Below are positions 9,036 through 18,642 of a stretch of DNA of 64,000 nt, piece after piece (positions within the stretch are counted from its first letter, which is position 1; every line of letters starts with the position of its first letter). This DNA is from Vibrio neptunius (GTDB lineage Bacteria; Pseudomonadota; Gammaproteobacteria; Enterobacterales; Vibrionaceae). The notes under the pieces are model-generated. The model was not told the origin of the DNA and made no database searches. It worked only from the letters and a program-made list of their open reading frames with translations. Location: the NCBI GenBank assembly GCA_019339365.1, contig CP079859.1, forward strand, positions 1,116,001-1,180,000. Direction: 5' to 3'. The translations under genes and the position numbers were made by a program.

Positions 9036-10001
9036 ATGTCTGGTGAATTTAATCTAATCGAAACGTATTTTGTTGGTCGTCAAGCATCACGTAAAGATGT
9101 TTTGTTGGCGGCTGGTGATGATTGCGCCTTAGTCAAAGTACCTGAGGGGCTCTCTGTCGCGATCAGCACAGATACGCTGGTATCAGGGACTCATTTTCTT
9201 GAAAGTGCCAACCCAGCTTGGGTTGCCCATAAAGCATTAGCATCCAACATCAGTGATCTCGCTGCCATGGGCGCAACACCAGCATGGGTGTCATTCGCGT
9301 TAACAATGCCTGAGCCCGATGAGGCTTGGCTGGCCCCTTTCTGTGAATCATTTTTTGAGCTTGCGGATTATTATGGGGTGCAGTTGATCGGTGGTGATAC
9401 CACTAAAGGCCCGTTAAGTCTAACGCTCACGGTACAAGGATTGGTTGATCCAGATAAAGCACTACGTCGTGATGGGGCTCAAGTGGGTGATTGGGTTTAT
9501 GTCACGGGTGATTTAGGGGACAGCAAAGCTGGTCTGGATGTAATCCTCAACTCGGAACTGAAGTCCCAGCCTTTTGCTCTGGAGTTAGAACAACGCCACT
9601 ATCTCTCGACGCCTCGCGTTTTAGTTGGTCAAGCACTCCTTAATCTCGCCAGCTCAGCTATCGATATTTCAGATGGTTTGATTTCAGATCTGCAACACAT
9701 TCTGAAACGTTCTTCTGTTGGGGCAAGCCTTGACGTCTCGCTATTACCTGTCTCTAATGCACTTATCCAATTTACGGGCACTTTATCTAAAGCTCAACAA
9801 TATGCGTTATCCAGCGGGGAAGAGTACGAACTGTGCTTTACGGTACCTGAGCATAATAAAGGCTCCATCGAGAGCGCTCTTGCGCATTGTGGCGCTAAGA
9901 TTACCTGCATTGGTCAAATACGACCACAAGGAACGTTTGAACTCCATAATAGCGGCCAACCGATTGATTGGGATCTGAGTGGCTATGATCACTTCAAGTA
10001 A
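9036..10001 (+). CDS. thiL: Thiamine-monophosphate kinase
   Basis: Phosphorylates thiamine monophosphate to the active cofactor thiamine diphosphate using ATP. 321 aa. The start is ATG 9036 (MSGEFNLIETYF), matching the E. coli N-terminus; upstream in-frame codons lie in the preceding terminator or just after it (ATG 9012). AIR-synthase-like fold: GDDCALVKVP, AISTDTLVSGTHF, ISDLAAMGATPAW, LIGGDTTKGPLSLT, AIDISDGLISDL. The family order nusB-thiL-pgpA is kept; pgpA follows 12 bp later. Confidence 0.96.
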   Translation: MSGEFNLIETYFVGRQASRKDVLLAAGDDCALVKVPEGLSVAISTDTLVSGTHFLESANPAWVAHKALASNISDLAAMGATPAWVSFALTMPEPDEAWLAPFCESFFELADYYGVQLIGGDTTKGPLSLTLTVQGLVDPDKALRRDGAQVGDWVYVTGDLGDSKAGLDVILNSELKSQPFALELEQRHYLSTPRVLVGQALLNLASSAIDISDGLISDLQHILKRSSVGASLDVSLLPVSNALIQFTGTLSKAQQYALSSGEEYELCFTVPEHNKGSIESALAHCGAKITCIGQIRPQGTFELHNSGQPIDWDLSGYDHFK

Positions 10002-10013
10002 ACAGTATTAACT

Positions 10014-10520
10014 ATGACTAACCCTTTAACTCTTATTTCTCTAAAGAATCCGTGGCACTTATTGGCAACCGGTTTTGGTAGCGGATTATCGCCAATTGTC
10101 CCGGGCACAATGGGCACCTTAGCAGCTATCCCTTTTTATTTACTACTTGTTCAGTTGCCATTGCCTGTATATATAGTGGCTGTCGTTGTCTCTTGCTTAC
10201 TTGGAGTCAAAATATGTCAGGTAACTTCCGATGATATGGGAGTCCACGACCATGGTTCCATCGTTTGGGATGAGTTTGCTGGTTTTTGGATAACCATGTT
10301 GGTGGTACCATTATTTCAACTTTCAGTGACGGACTGGAAATGGGTACTGACTGGGTTCGTGTTGTTTCGTTTCTTCGATATGGTTAAACCATGGCCGATT
10401 GGTTGGTTAGACAAGCGAGTCCATGGCGGCTTGGGTATTATGCTGGACGATATCGTCGCAGGCGTGATGGCTGGAGTAGCTCTTTATCTCGTCGGTAAAT
10501 ACGCAGGCTGGTTGGTTTAA
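10014..10520 (+). CDS. pgpA: Phosphatidylglycerophosphatase A
   Basis: Inner-membrane phosphatase that converts phosphatidylglycerophosphate to phosphatidylglycerol. 168 aa, family size. Starts with a soluble segment, then SGLSPIVPGTMGTLAAIPFYLL, hydrophobic spans at about 38-60, 84-103 and 140-160, and the conserved acidic loops SIVWDEFAGFW and MLDDIVAGVMAG. Likely cotranscribed with thiL. Confidence 0.95.
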   Translation: MTNPLTLISLKNPWHLLATGFGSGLSPIVPGTMGTLAAIPFYLLLVQLPLPVYIVAVVVSCLLGVKICQVTSDDMGVHDHGSIVWDEFAGFWITMLVVPLFQLSVTDWKWVLTGFVLFRFFDMVKPWPIGWLDKRVHGGLGIMLDDIVAGVMAGVALYLVGKYAGWLV

Positions 10521-10549
10521 GGCGGATCCGGAAACGGCGTAAAAGCCTC

Positions 10550-10652
10550 GTCATTCCATAGACTGACGAAGGAAGGAGTAGGGAATCTCTTATCGCGTTC
10601 GGCTAGGTTTAAGAGGTCCCCAACTCGCTCGCCCCTCACTCTCGGGGATGCC
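10550..10652. repeat. Dispersed 103 bp intergenic repeat, copy A
   Basis: Begins GTCATTCCATAGAC and ends CTCTCGGGGATGCC; internal landmarks GGAGTAGGGAATCTC, TTTAAGAG and CAACTCGCTCG are shared with the next copy. Ends form a short inverted repeat (GTCATTCC / GGATGCC). Not coding. Confidence 0.85.
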
Positions 10653-10673
10653 AGTATCAATTGTATTGCCCTT

Positions 10674-10776
10674 GTCATTCCATAGACCGAAGAATGAGGG
10701 AGTAGGGAATCTCCTTCGCTTTTCGGCTCGCTTTAAGAGATCCTCAACTCGTTCGTGCCTCACTCTCGAGGATGAC
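10674..10776. repeat. Dispersed 103 bp intergenic repeat, copy B
   Basis: Same length and order of landmarks as copy A, 124 bp downstream: GTCATTCCATAGAC, GGAGTAGGGAATCTC, TTTAAGAGATCCTCAACTCG, CTCTCGAGGATGAC. Terminal inverted repeat GTCATTCC / GGATGAC. A diverged partial copy occurs at about 48594. Together with copy A and the terminator this accounts for the 326 bp gap between pgpA and the YaeH-type gene. Confidence 0.85.
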
Positions 10777-10797
10777 AGGTTCGTCATTAAAAATAAA

Positions 10798-10822
10798 AAG
10801 GGTTGGCACCGTGCCAACCCTT
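10798..10822. terminator. Bidirectional terminator pgpA / yaeH-type gene
   Basis: Stem AAGGGTTGGC / GCCAACCCTT with a 5-base loop; A-rich before and T-containing after, so it can serve both convergent genes. Confidence 0.8.
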
Positions 10823-10846
10823 AACTTTTAGTGTCTGCGAAGTGAC

Positions 10847-11230
10847 TTACTTCAGCTTCTCTAAATCCGCTTCAATTTCGGCAATCTTACTTGAAACCAC
10901 TTTCTCTAAATGACGTAAGTCGGTAAGGATCTTCTGTTTGACATCGACTTCAGTGGTTTTCCCCGGTTTAGTTAGCTTATTCAGTTCATCTATCACTAAT
11001 GTAAGGTTACGATTGATTTCAGTGACTTCTTTATACTTATGGCTGCCGCTGTCAACCAGAACATTCTTCACTTGACGCGGGTATTTGAATTTTACGCTTT
11101 TAGCGAATAATTCGCCCTTTTGTTTGTGAAAATAGATTTTTAACACATCCTTGTGCGCTTCTTGTCGTAATGAATAGCGCTCAATCTGTTTAGGATCCTG
11201 AATACCTAAACCAGTGAGGTGTGGGAACAT
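10847..11230 (-). CDS. YaeH-type UPF0325 family protein
   Basis: 127 aa, no known biochemical function. It matches the UPF0325/DUF3461 family (E. coli YaeH): [46 protein letters not shown], and a C-terminal helical stretch [32 protein letters not shown] with coiled-coil character. Charged, soluble, no signal peptide or membrane span. E. coli yaeH also lies near glnD and map, so the neighbourhood is conserved. A start at 11230 (MFPHLTGLG) fits the family N-terminus. Confidence 0.88.
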   Translation of the reverse strand: MFPHLTGLGIQDPKQIERYSLRQEAHKDVLKIYFHKQKGELFAKSVKFKYPRQVKNVLVDSGSHKYKEVTEINRNLTLVIDELNKLTKPGKTTEVDVKQKILTDLRHLEKVVSSKIAEIEADLEKLK

Positions 11231-11376
11231 AGGCTACCTCTTTGTGTTGATTAAAAACACCCTGCGCTCTTGTGCTCAGAGTGAACAAATATTGTTAACA
11301 TCAATAATGTAGCAGTCTAACCACGTTGTAGATAGTTGATTTTTAGAACAGCTTTGCAACTTGTGGGCAAGATCGC

Positions 11377-13998
11377 TTACGGTGCCAGCTCGGCCACATT
11401 AGCGGTAAGACGTTCTCGAAGTTTAGTTTCTTGCTCTTCGGTTAACTTACTACCTTGCTCGCTGGTGATGATAAATAAATCTTCTGCCCGTTCGCCAATG
11501 GTAGTAATTTTTGCTGCATGGAGATGAAGATCCAAATCAGCAAACGTTGCTCCGACTGTGGCAAGTAAACCTGGTGTATCCAATGCAACGAATTCCATTA
11601 GTGTGCGTTTTTTGCTCTTTGTCGGCAGAAAATCTACGCAGGTTTTAACTTTAAAGTGCTGCAAATTTCTGGGTACACGGCGAGTTTTTATCTTCGTTGG
11701 TCGCCCATCTTGAAGTACGTGCATTAGATGTTTAATGACCGCTTTGTGGCGGCTTTCGTCAACCACTTGACCATGTTGATCCAGCACCATAAAAGTATCG
11801 AGTACATAACCATCTTTACTGGTCATAACCTGAGCGTCGTGAACATTAAAATTACGCCTATCCAGCTCGGCCACCACTGTTGCGAATAAGGCGTGCTGGT
11901 CACGGCTATAGACAAACACTTCCGTGCCCCCTCGGGTCGCTTTCTTTGAGATCAGTATTAAGGGTTTGGAGTGATCGTCATGACGAAGTAGGTGGGTACA
12001 GTGCCAAGCAATTTGTTTGTGTGTATGACGTAAGAAATAATCAGCCTTGAAACGTTGCCACAGTACTTCAATTTCTCGTGCGCTGAAGCCTCCTTTGCGA
12101 AGTAGGGCAGACGCGAGCTGTTGGTTATGACGAATACGATCTCGCACATCAACGGGGTTTTCCAAGCCTCTGCGCAGGGCTCTTTGGGTAGAATAGAAAA
12201 GTTCTGCCAATAGCGTTCGCTTCCAGCTGTTCCATAACTCTGGGTTAGTAGCGCAAATATCGGCTACTGTTAAGCAAACCAAGTACTCAAGATACTCTTC
12301 GTCACGCACCTTTTTGGCAAAATCAGTAATGACTTCTGGATCATAAATATCACGGCGTTGTGCAGTGACCGACATCAGTAAGTGATGCCTTACTAACCAG
12401 GCGACTAATTTGGCTTCAGGTTTCGAGAGCCCGTGGTCAATACAAAAGTTGTAGGCTTCTGTCTCGCCAATCACCGAGTGGTCACCACCACGTCCCTTAC
12501 CTATGTCATGAAAAATCGCGGCGAGGATCAGTAATTCTTTCTTCTGAATACGTGGATACACTTCGCAGCATATCGGATGTTTGTCATAGTTGTTTGAATT
12601 GCCGAAAGTATTGATATGTTTCAGCAACCTTACACTATGCTCATCAACCGTGTAGACGTGAAACAGGTCAAACTGCATCTGGCCGACAATTTGACTCCAC
12701 TGTGGCAAATAAGCGGCGAGAACACCGAGCTTATGCATCAAACTAAACGCTTTGTGTAGAGCGTTAGGATGACGGCAAAGCTCAATAAACTTTTCTCGTG
12801 CTTCAGGAATGGTATGTAGGAACTTATTAAGACGTCGCCGTGCCGTGCGGAGCTGACGTAGTGTCGGTGGCGCTACGCCTTCGATACTTGAGTCGTTGGC
12901 AATGTGCAGGAACATATCGAGAATGGTTTCTGGACGAGCTTGAAATAATGCAGGTTTGCGAGCTTCGATTAGGTGACCACGACGCTGAAAGTCTTCACTA
13001 AGGATCTCAGGTTGACACTCAATGCCATTGTTTAAAATAGCTTGGTCAAACAGTTTAAGCAGCATTTTGTTGAGTTCAGCGACACGTCTTAGCGTACGGT
13101 AGAACTCCTTCATCATCATTTCAACGCCGCGATTCCCTTCGCCTTCAAAGCCTAGACAATCTGCGACTTGAGCCTGATGGGCAAAGGTAAGGCGATTGTC
13201 GTACCTTTTCAGATGTAAGTGTAGTGCAAAGCGCACTCGCCAGAGATAATCTTGGCATTCAACGAGTTCACGATATTCAGCATCGGTTAAAAAGCCATAT
13301 TTGCTCATTTCTAGCAAAGAAGTTGCACCGAAGTGACGGCGTGCTACCCAGCTGAGTGTATGAATATCGCGCAATCCGCCTGGTGTGGATTTAATATCGG
13401 GCTCGAGGTTATAAGTTGTATCATGATAACGAGCGTGGCGCTCTCGTTGTTCTTGAACTTTGGCTTTATAGAAGGTTTCGCTTGGCCAAAAAGATTCGGC
13501 GTGAATTTCCAATTTCAGTTTCTGGAACGTGTCTTCACAACCACATAGAAGTCTTGCTTCTTGGAGGTTGGTCGCCACAGTGAGATCGTCGCGACCAATA
13601 GCTGCACATTCTTCAACCGTTCGTACCGCATGGCCTATTTCGAGCTTAAGGTCCCAGAGTAACGTAATAAATTCACTGACTTTGTTGGCTAAAGCGTCGG
13701 GTAGGGAATGTTTAGACACCACAAGTATATCGATGTCAGACAACGGGTGCAGTTCCCCTCTCCCGTAGCCGCCAACGGCTACTAAGCTGATATTTGGTTT
13801 CTCAGAAAAACCAAAATGCTGCCAAAGCCGATTGAGAAGTAAATCAATGTAGTCTGAGCGCCCCAGCACAAGAGCTGTTACTGAATGATGACTGAGAAAC
13901 TCTTGCTTTTGATAGAGATGAAATTGCTCAAGCTGAGACTTAAGAATACTAATTGAAATCTGCTCATCGGCAAACGTCAAAGGAGACTGAAAGGGCAT
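11377..13998 (-). CDS. glnD: PII uridylyltransferase / uridylyl-removing enzyme
   Basis: Senses glutamine and adds or removes UMP on the PII protein GlnB (encoded here at 36650). 873 aa from the ATG at 13998 (MPFQSPLTFADEQ); an upstream TTG at 14034 would only add a poor extension. Domains in order: nucleotidyltransferase with GGYGRGELHPLSDIDILV (about residues 75-95), the GlnD helical region, an HD phosphohydrolase domain with IFHDIGKGRGGDHS (near 500), and two C-terminal ACT domains (about 695-870; VFVYSRDQHALFATVVAEL and MEFVALDTPGLLATVGATF) that bind glutamine. Follows map on the same strand, separated by a terminator. Confidence 0.97.
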   Translation of the reverse strand: MPFQSPLTFADEQISISILKSQLEQFHLYQKQEFLSHHSVTALVLGRSDYIDLLLNRLWQHFGFSEKPNISLVAVGGYGRGELHPLSDIDILVVSKHSLPDALANKVSEFITLLWDLKLEIGHAVRTVEECAAIGRDDLTVATNLQEARLLCGCEDTFQKLKLEIHAESFWPSETFYKAKVQEQRERHARYHDTTYNLEPDIKSTPGGLRDIHTLSWVARRHFGATSLLEMSKYGFLTDAEYRELVECQDYLWRVRFALHLHLKRYDNRLTFAHQAQVADCLGFEGEGNRGVEMMMKEFYRTLRRVAELNKMLLKLFDQAILNNGIECQPEILSEDFQRRGHLIEARKPALFQARPETILDMFLHIANDSSIEGVAPPTLRQLRTARRRLNKFLHTIPEAREKFIELCRHPNALHKAFSLMHKLGVLAAYLPQWSQIVGQMQFDLFHVYTVDEHSVRLLKHINTFGNSNNYDKHPICCEVYPRIQKKELLILAAIFHDIGKGRGGDHSVIGETEAYNFCIDHGLSKPEAKLVAWLVRHHLLMSVTAQRRDIYDPEVITDFAKKVRDEEYLEYLVCLTVADICATNPELWNSWKRTLLAELFYSTQRALRRGLENPVDVRDRIRHNQQLASALLRKGGFSAREIEVLWQRFKADYFLRHTHKQIAWHCTHLLRHDDHSKPLILISKKATRGGTEVFVYSRDQHALFATVVAELDRRNFNVHDAQVMTSKDGYVLDTFMVLDQHGQVVDESRHKAVIKHLMHVLQDGRPTKIKTRRVPRNLQHFKVKTCVDFLPTKSKKRTLMEFVALDTPGLLATVGATFADLDLHLHAAKITTIGERAEDLFIITSEQGSKLTEEQETKLRERLTANVAELAP

Positions 13999-14054
13999 AC
14001 TGCAAATCCGTGCTAAACATCCATTAGATACCAATCTATCAAAACGGAGCAGAT

Positions 14055-14090
14055 AAAAAAATATCCCCGATGATGTGGGGATATTTTATT
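14055..14090 (-). terminator. Terminator between map and glnD
   Basis: Perfect 11 bp stem AAAATATCCCC / GGGGATATTTT with a 9-base loop just beyond the map stop, T-rich when read on the minus strand. Confidence 0.8.
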
Positions 14091-14103
14091 GTACTCAGGT
14101 AGG

Positions 14104-14982
14104 TTAAACGTTGTTCATTATACGCGGTATAGTATCATCGCTGCGCAATGTCATGACTTCACAACCTGTTTTGGTCACCAGAAGGGTGTGTTCGTACTGT
14201 GCTGATTTTTTACCATCGCCCGTATAAACCGTCCAATCATCTTCCGCGTCAACTGTGACGCCAAACTTACCGGCGTTGATCATTGGCTCGATAGTAAAGC
14301 ACATGCCTTCTTTCAGAACACGGCGATCATTGTTTTTGTAGTGGACAATTTGGGGCTCTTCATGGAACTCATTACCAATGCCATGACCACAGAAGTCTTT
14401 CACAATAGAGAACTTATTACGTGGGTTCTTTTTGTTGTTTTCCTTGATGTACTTTTCAATCGCAGTACCGATGTCACCGACAGTTGCTCCTGGTTTTACC
14501 TTGCGCATTCCTACATACAGTGCTTCTTGAGTGACCATACATAAGCGCTTATCAGCCGGAGATACATCGCCAACAAAGAACATTTTCGATGTGTCGCCAT
14601 GATAACCTTGCGGTCGTACGCTGAGGTCAGCGTTTTCATCATTAGGAACAATGACAGTAATATCAACGTTGATAATGTCTCCATTTTTCAGAACGGCAGG
14701 TTTTGGCTGACCGTTGCTGCCCACTTCATCTTCTGATGCTGGGATACCGTGACACACAATATGATTGATTGAAGTACAAATGGATTTAGGGAATCCGTGG
14801 TAATCAAGAGGGGCAGAGTAAGCGCCTTTTTCGAGCCCATAGTCATGACAAATTTGGTTCAATTCATCTGTCGTTACCCCTTCTTTGATGTGAGGCTCGA
14901 TCATTTCTAGGATTTCAGCGGCTAGTGCGCCTGCGATTCGCATGCGCTCGATTTCTTCAGCGGTTTTGATCTTGATTGACAT
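14104..14982 (-). CDS. map: Type I methionine aminopeptidase
   Basis: Removes the initiator methionine from nascent proteins; a dinuclear metal enzyme. 292 aa. Pita-bread-fold features: HGFPKSICTSINHIVCHGIP, metal ligands in INVDITV and GYHGDTSKMF, FCGHGIGNEFHEEPQIVHY and CFTIEPMIN. About 28 residues longer than E. coli Map because of an insertion around residues 90-115 and a longer C-terminus, as seen in Vibrio Map. Divergent from rpsB, an arrangement shared with E. coli. Confidence 0.97.
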   Translation of the reverse strand: MSIKIKTAEEIERMRIAGALAAEILEMIEPHIKEGVTTDELNQICHDYGLEKGAYSAPLDYHGFPKSICTSINHIVCHGIPASEDEVGSNGQPKPAVLKNGDIINVDITVIVPNDENADLSVRPQGYHGDTSKMFFVGDVSPADKRLCMVTQEALYVGMRKVKPGATVGDIGTAIEKYIKENNKKNPRNKFSIVKDFCGHGIGNEFHEEPQIVHYKNNDRRVLKEGMCFTIEPMINAGKFGVTVDAEDDWTVYTGDGKKSAQYEHTLLVTKTGCEVMTLRSDDTIPRIMNNV

Positions 14983-15051
14983 CGGCTTTCTCTATTTCAT
15001 TCAGTGGCACTCTATGGTGCGAATGGGCGCATTCTAGCAGGAACCGTGCAT

Positions 15052-15067
15052 AATGAGAATGATTCTT
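15052..15067. promoter_or_regulatory. Fur-like palindrome between map and rpsB
   Basis: AGAATGATTCT is an 11 bp odd palindrome (centre G) inside TAATGAGAATGATTCTTC, resembling the 7-1-7 Fur site pattern TGATAATnATTATCA with several mismatches. It sits about 70 bp upstream of map. Regulation by iron is only a guess. Confidence 0.3.
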
Positions 15068-15157
15068 CATGTAGTCCTATACGCAAATAAGCACGGAGAT
15101 AGCCAGTCTGTGCAATGAATCATCGTTTTTTACTAGCCATGAAGGGCTAAAATATGG

Positions 15158-15170
15158 TATAAAGCGCGCC
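15158..15170 (+). promoter_or_regulatory. Candidate rpsB promoter -10 with GC-rich discriminator
   Basis: TATAAA followed immediately by GCGCGCC. A GC-rich discriminator is typical of growth-rate and ppGpp-controlled promoters of translation genes. The -35 is weak by eye. It lies 180 bp before rpsB, leaving room for the leader. Confidence 0.45.
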
Positions 15171-15268
15171 GGAAATGTCGTCTGTTCTCTCTGTTTGGTG
15201 AAACCATACGGCGAAGCTGATGACTTCCAACTAACTTATATCTTTAAATCACACACATTCCGTCACAT

Positions 15269-15343
15269 ATTCCGGGGTGCTGGGCAGAAACCCAGTCGGA
15301 GTTATGGGGGATGTGGAGGCCTAACCCCATAGAGGATTTTAAA
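15269..15343 (+). ncRNA. rpsB mRNA leader, S2 autoregulatory element
   Basis: Leader with hairpin CTGGG / CCCAG (15280-15295) and a second pairing ATGGGG / CCCCAT (15304-15330), ending close to the rpsB ribosome site AGAGGA. Its position and paired G/C blocks match the conserved gammaproteobacterial rpsB leader that S2 binds to repress rpsB-tsf translation. With the promoter and the Fur-like site it accounts for the 361 bp map-rpsB gap. Confidence 0.6.
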
Positions 15344-16072
15344 ATGGCAACTGTATCAATGCGCGATATGCTTAAAGCTGGTGTTCACTTTGGTCACCAG
15401 ACTCGTTACTGGAACCCAAAAATGAAGCCATTCATCTTTGGTGCTCGTAACAAAGTTCATATCATCAACCTAGAAAAAACGGTACCAATGTTCAACGACG
15501 CTCTAGCTGAACTAGCTAAAGTTGGCGAAAAGAAAGGTAAAGTTCTATTTGTAGGTACTAAGCGCGCTGCATCTGAAGCTGTTAAAGAAGCTGCTATTGC
15601 AAGCAACCAGTTCTACGTTAACAACCGCTGGTTAGGCGGTATGCTAACAAACTACAAAACTGTTCGTCAGTCTATCAAGCGTCTAAAAGACCTAGAAGCA
15701 CAGTCTCAAGACGGTACTTTTGACAAGCTAACTAAGAAAGAAGCTCTAATGCGCACTCGCGAAATGGAGAAGCTAGAGAAATCTCTTGGTGGTATCAAAG
15801 ATATGGGCGGTCTACCTGACGCTCTATTCGTAATCGACGCTGATCACGAGCACATCGCAGTTAAAGAAGCAAACAACCTAGGTATCCCAGTTTACGCTGT
15901 AGTTGATACTAACTCTAACCCAGATGGCGTTGACTTCGTTATCCCTGGTAACGATGACGCAATCCGTGCGGTACAGCTATACCTAAACGCTGCTGCTTCT
16001 GCAGTAACTGAAGGTCGTAACAAAGATGTTGCTGCAGCTGCTGAAAAAGACGGTTTCGTAGAAGCTGAATAA
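15344..16072 (+). CDS. rpsB: 30S ribosomal protein S2
   Basis: Small-subunit protein that binds late with bS1 on the back of the 30S. 242 aa from ATG 15344 ([33 protein letters not shown], conserved); an upstream in-frame GTG or ATG would fall inside the leader. Typical segments: [60 protein letters not shown]. First gene of the rpsB-tsf-pyrH-frr block. Confidence 0.98.
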   Translation: MATVSMRDMLKAGVHFGHQTRYWNPKMKPFIFGARNKVHIINLEKTVPMFNDALAELAKVGEKKGKVLFVGTKRAASEAVKEAAIASNQFYVNNRWLGGMLTNYKTVRQSIKRLKDLEAQSQDGTFDKLTKKEALMRTREMEKLEKSLGGIKDMGGLPDALFVIDADHEHIAVKEANNLGIPVYAVVDTNSNPDGVDFVIPGNDDAIRAVQLYLNAAASAVTEGRNKDVAAAAEKDGFVEAE

Positions 16073-16141
16073 TAGCGGCTCCGCGTCACACTTGGTTTAT
16101 GTGCAATCTAGTTGCTACTTAAACTGAGTTATAGTTATCAG

Positions 16142-16171
16142 CAGGGGCCAAAATGTAGGCCCCTGTTTTTT
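16142..16171 (+). terminator. Attenuator-like terminator between rpsB and tsf
   Basis: Perfect 8 bp stem CAGGGGCC / GGCCCCTG with an 8-base loop and a T run. It probably lowers tsf transcription relative to rpsB, as the equivalent element does in E. coli. Confidence 0.75.
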
Positions 16172-16203
16172 ACCAAATCCAGATTTAAACTGAGGAATAG
16201 AGA

Positions 16204-17046
16204 ATGGCTGTTACTGCTGCTCTAGTTAAAGAACTGCGCGACCGTACTGGCGCAGGCATGATGGAATGTAAGAAAGCGCTTGTTGAAACTAACGGCGACG
16301 TCGAACTAGCAATCGAAAACATGCGCAAATCAGGTGCTGCGAAAGCTGCTAAGAAAGCAGGTAACGTTGCGGCTGAAGGTGCAATCATCATCAAAGAAGA
16401 CAACGGTTTTGCTGCTCTTCTTGAAGTTAACTGCCAAACTGACTTTGTTGCTAAAGATGGTAACTTCACAGCATTCGCAGAGAAAGTTGCAGCAGACGCT
16501 CTAGCATCTAAAGCTTCTGTTGAAGAACTAGTCGCTAAATTCGAAGAAGAGCGTGTTGCTCTTGTTGCTAAGATCGGCGAAAACATCAACATCCGTCGCG
16601 TTCAGTACGTTGAAGGTACAGCGATCGCTTCTTACCGTCACGGTGAGAAAATCGGTGTAGTTGTTGCTGGTGAAGGCGATGCTGAAACTCTGAAGCACGT
16701 TGCAATGCACGTTGCGGCTTCTCGTCCTGAGTACGTAAACCCAGAAGACGTACCTGCTGACGTAGTAGAAAAAGAGAAAGCTGTTCAAGTTGAAATCGCT
16801 ATGAACGAAGGTAAACCAGCTGAAATCGCAGAGAAAATGGTTGTTGGCCGCATGAAGAAATTCACAGGCGAAATCTCTCTGACTGGCCAAGCTTTCGTTA
16901 TGGAACCTAAGAAGTCTGTAGGCGAAATCCTGAAAGAGCGCGGTGCTTCAGTAGCTACATTTGTTCGCCTAGAAGTAGGTGAAGGTATCGATAAGGGCGA
17001 AGAAATGAGCTTCGCTGACGAAGTAGCAGCTGCTCAAAAAGGTTAA
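16204..17046 (+). CDS. tsf: Elongation factor Ts
   Basis: Nucleotide exchange factor for EF-Tu. 280 aa, family size. N-terminal UBA-like domain ([21 protein letters not shown]), then the TDFVA core motif ([13 protein letters not shown], about residues 78-90) that contacts EF-Tu, and the C-terminal module [22 protein letters not shown]. Strong codon bias, as in rpsB, suggests high expression. Confidence 0.98.
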   Translation: MAVTAALVKELRDRTGAGMMECKKALVETNGDVELAIENMRKSGAAKAAKKAGNVAAEGAIIIKEDNGFAALLEVNCQTDFVAKDGNFTAFAEKVAADALASKASVEELVAKFEEERVALVAKIGENINIRRVQYVEGTAIASYRHGEKIGVVVAGEGDAETLKHVAMHVAASRPEYVNPEDVPADVVEKEKAVQVEIAMNEGKPAEIAEKMVVGRMKKFTGEISLTGQAFVMEPKKSVGEILKERGASVATFVRLEVGEGIDKGEEMSFADEVAAAQKG

Positions 17047-17070
17047 TCCTTAGACCAGTGCATAAAGTTT

Positions 17071-17098
17071 AGACCGTAGCCAAGGCTGCGGTCTTTTT
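17071..17098 (+). terminator. Terminator after tsf
   Basis: Stem AGACCGTAGC / GCTGCGGTCT with one G-U pair, 4-base loop and T run. Confidence 0.8.
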
Positions 17099-17226
17099 AC
17101 GACTGGCGTTTAAACGATTAACCGTGATGAATGGGTAAGAAGTCAGTGTTTCTAGAGTAGAAAATGCACTTTTTGTCCATCCATGACTGTTAATCAACAA
17201 CAACTCTCTTTTGGAAGGTAAACTCC

Positions 17227-17958
17227 ATGACTACGAACCCTAAACCAGCGTATCAACGTATTCTGTTAAAACTGAGTGGTGAAGCACTTCAAGGCGAAGA
17301 AGGTTTTGGTATTGATCCTGCGATCTTGGATCGTATGGCTCAAGAAGTAAAAGAACTGGTTGAACTGGGTGTTCAGGTCGGTGTGGTTATCGGGGGTGGT
17401 AACTTGTTCCGTGGTGCAGGGCTTGCTGAAGCGGGTATGAACCGCGTTGTCGGTGACCACATGGGTATGTTAGCAACAGTAATGAACGGTTTGGCGATGC
17501 GTGATGCTTTGCACCGTGCCTACGTCAATGCTCGTGTTATGTCTGCAATCCCACTAAAAGGTGTGTGTGACGATTACAACTGGGCAGATGCAATCCGCGA
17601 ACTGCGCCAAGGTCGTGTTGTTATCTTCTCAGCAGGTACAGGTAACCCATTCTTCACAACCGATTCTGCTGCATGTCTACGTGGAATTGAAATTGAAGCT
17701 GACGTAGTTCTAAAAGCGACAAAAGTTGATGGTGTATTTACGGCTGACCCAGTAGCCAACCCTGACGCAGAGCTGTATGATAACCTGAGCTACGCAGAAG
17801 TTCTTGATAAAGAACTAAAAGTGATGGATTTAGCAGCATTTACACTGGCTCGTGACCATAAAATGCCAATCCGCGTATTCAATATGAACAAACCAGGCGC
17901 ACTACGTCGCGTGGTAATGGGTGAAGCAGAAGGCACTCTGATTAGTACTGCTGAATAA
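17227..17958 (+). CDS. pyrH: UMP kinase
   Basis: Hexameric bacterial kinase converting UMP to UDP. 243 aa; amino-acid-kinase fold: [87 protein letters not shown]. Ribosome site GGAAGG precedes the ATG. Position between tsf and frr is near-universal in proteobacteria. Confidence 0.98.
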   Translation: MTTNPKPAYQRILLKLSGEALQGEEGFGIDPAILDRMAQEVKELVELGVQVGVVIGGGNLFRGAGLAEAGMNRVVGDHMGMLATVMNGLAMRDALHRAYVNARVMSAIPLKGVCDDYNWADAIRELRQGRVVIFSAGTGNPFFTTDSAACLRGIEIEADVVLKATKVDGVFTADPVANPDAELYDNLSYAEVLDKELKVMDLAAFTLARDHKMPIRVFNMNKPGALRRVVMGEAEGTLISTAE

Positions 17959-18059
17959 TTCATTCAACCGCAGCGTGACTAATTCATGCTGCGGCATTGC
18001 CTTTTGAAGGATCCTGATTAGGCTTTCTTCTAAAAAGAATGACACATTAAGGTGATATT

Positions 18060-18617
18060 GTGATTAACGAAATCAAACAAGACGCTCAAGAGCGCATGGA
18101 AAAAAGCGTAGAAGCGCTAAAGAACAATCTTTCTAAAGTACGTACAGGTCGTGCTCACCCAAGCCTACTTTCTGGTATCTCAGTAGAGTATTATGGTGCA
18201 CCAACACCTCTAAATCAGGTGGCAAACGTAGTTGCAGAAGATGCTCGTACATTGGCCATCACAGTATTTGATAAAGAGCTAACGCCAAAAGTTGAAAAAG
18301 CGATCATGATGTCTGACTTAGGCCTAAACCCTATGTCTGCAGGTACGATTATTCGCGTTCCACTTCCACCGCTAACGGAAGAGCGTCGTAAAGATCTCGT
18401 TAAAATCGTTCGTGGTGAAGCTGAGGGTGGTCGTGTGGCTATCCGTAATATCCGTCGTGATGCGAACGGTGAGCTAAAAGCCCTACTGAAAGACAAAGAA
18501 ATCTCTGAAGATGAAGATCGTAAAGGTCAAGACGAGATTCAGAAAATCACTGATGCAGCTGTTAAACAAGTAGATGAAGTGTTAGCGGCAAAAGAAAAAG
18601 AGTTGATGGAAGTTTAA
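18060..18617 (+). CDS. frr: Ribosome recycling factor
   Basis: Splits post-termination ribosomes with EF-G. 185 aa, exact family length, with [51 protein letters not shown] and [21 protein letters not shown]. The start codon is GTG (18060) after an AAGGTG ribosome site; no ATG gives a better N-terminus. Confidence 0.98.
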   Translation: MINEIKQDAQERMEKSVEALKNNLSKVRTGRAHPSLLSGISVEYYGAPTPLNQVANVVAEDARTLAITVFDKELTPKVEKAIMMSDLGLNPMSAGTIIRVPLPPLTEERRKDLVKIVRGEAEGGRVAIRNIRRDANGELKALLKDKEISEDEDRKGQDEIQKITDAAVKQVDEVLAAKEKELMEV

Positions 18618-18642
18618 TTCCATCTAGACTCTGGATACAGAG

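Noticed and set aside
10590-10817. Minus-strand reading frame of 75 codons
   Set aside because: It runs through both intergenic repeats and the bidirectional terminator and has no family resemblance.
13998-14034. TTG start adding 12 residues to glnD
   Set aside because: The added residues are not family-like and the ATG at 13998 is well placed.
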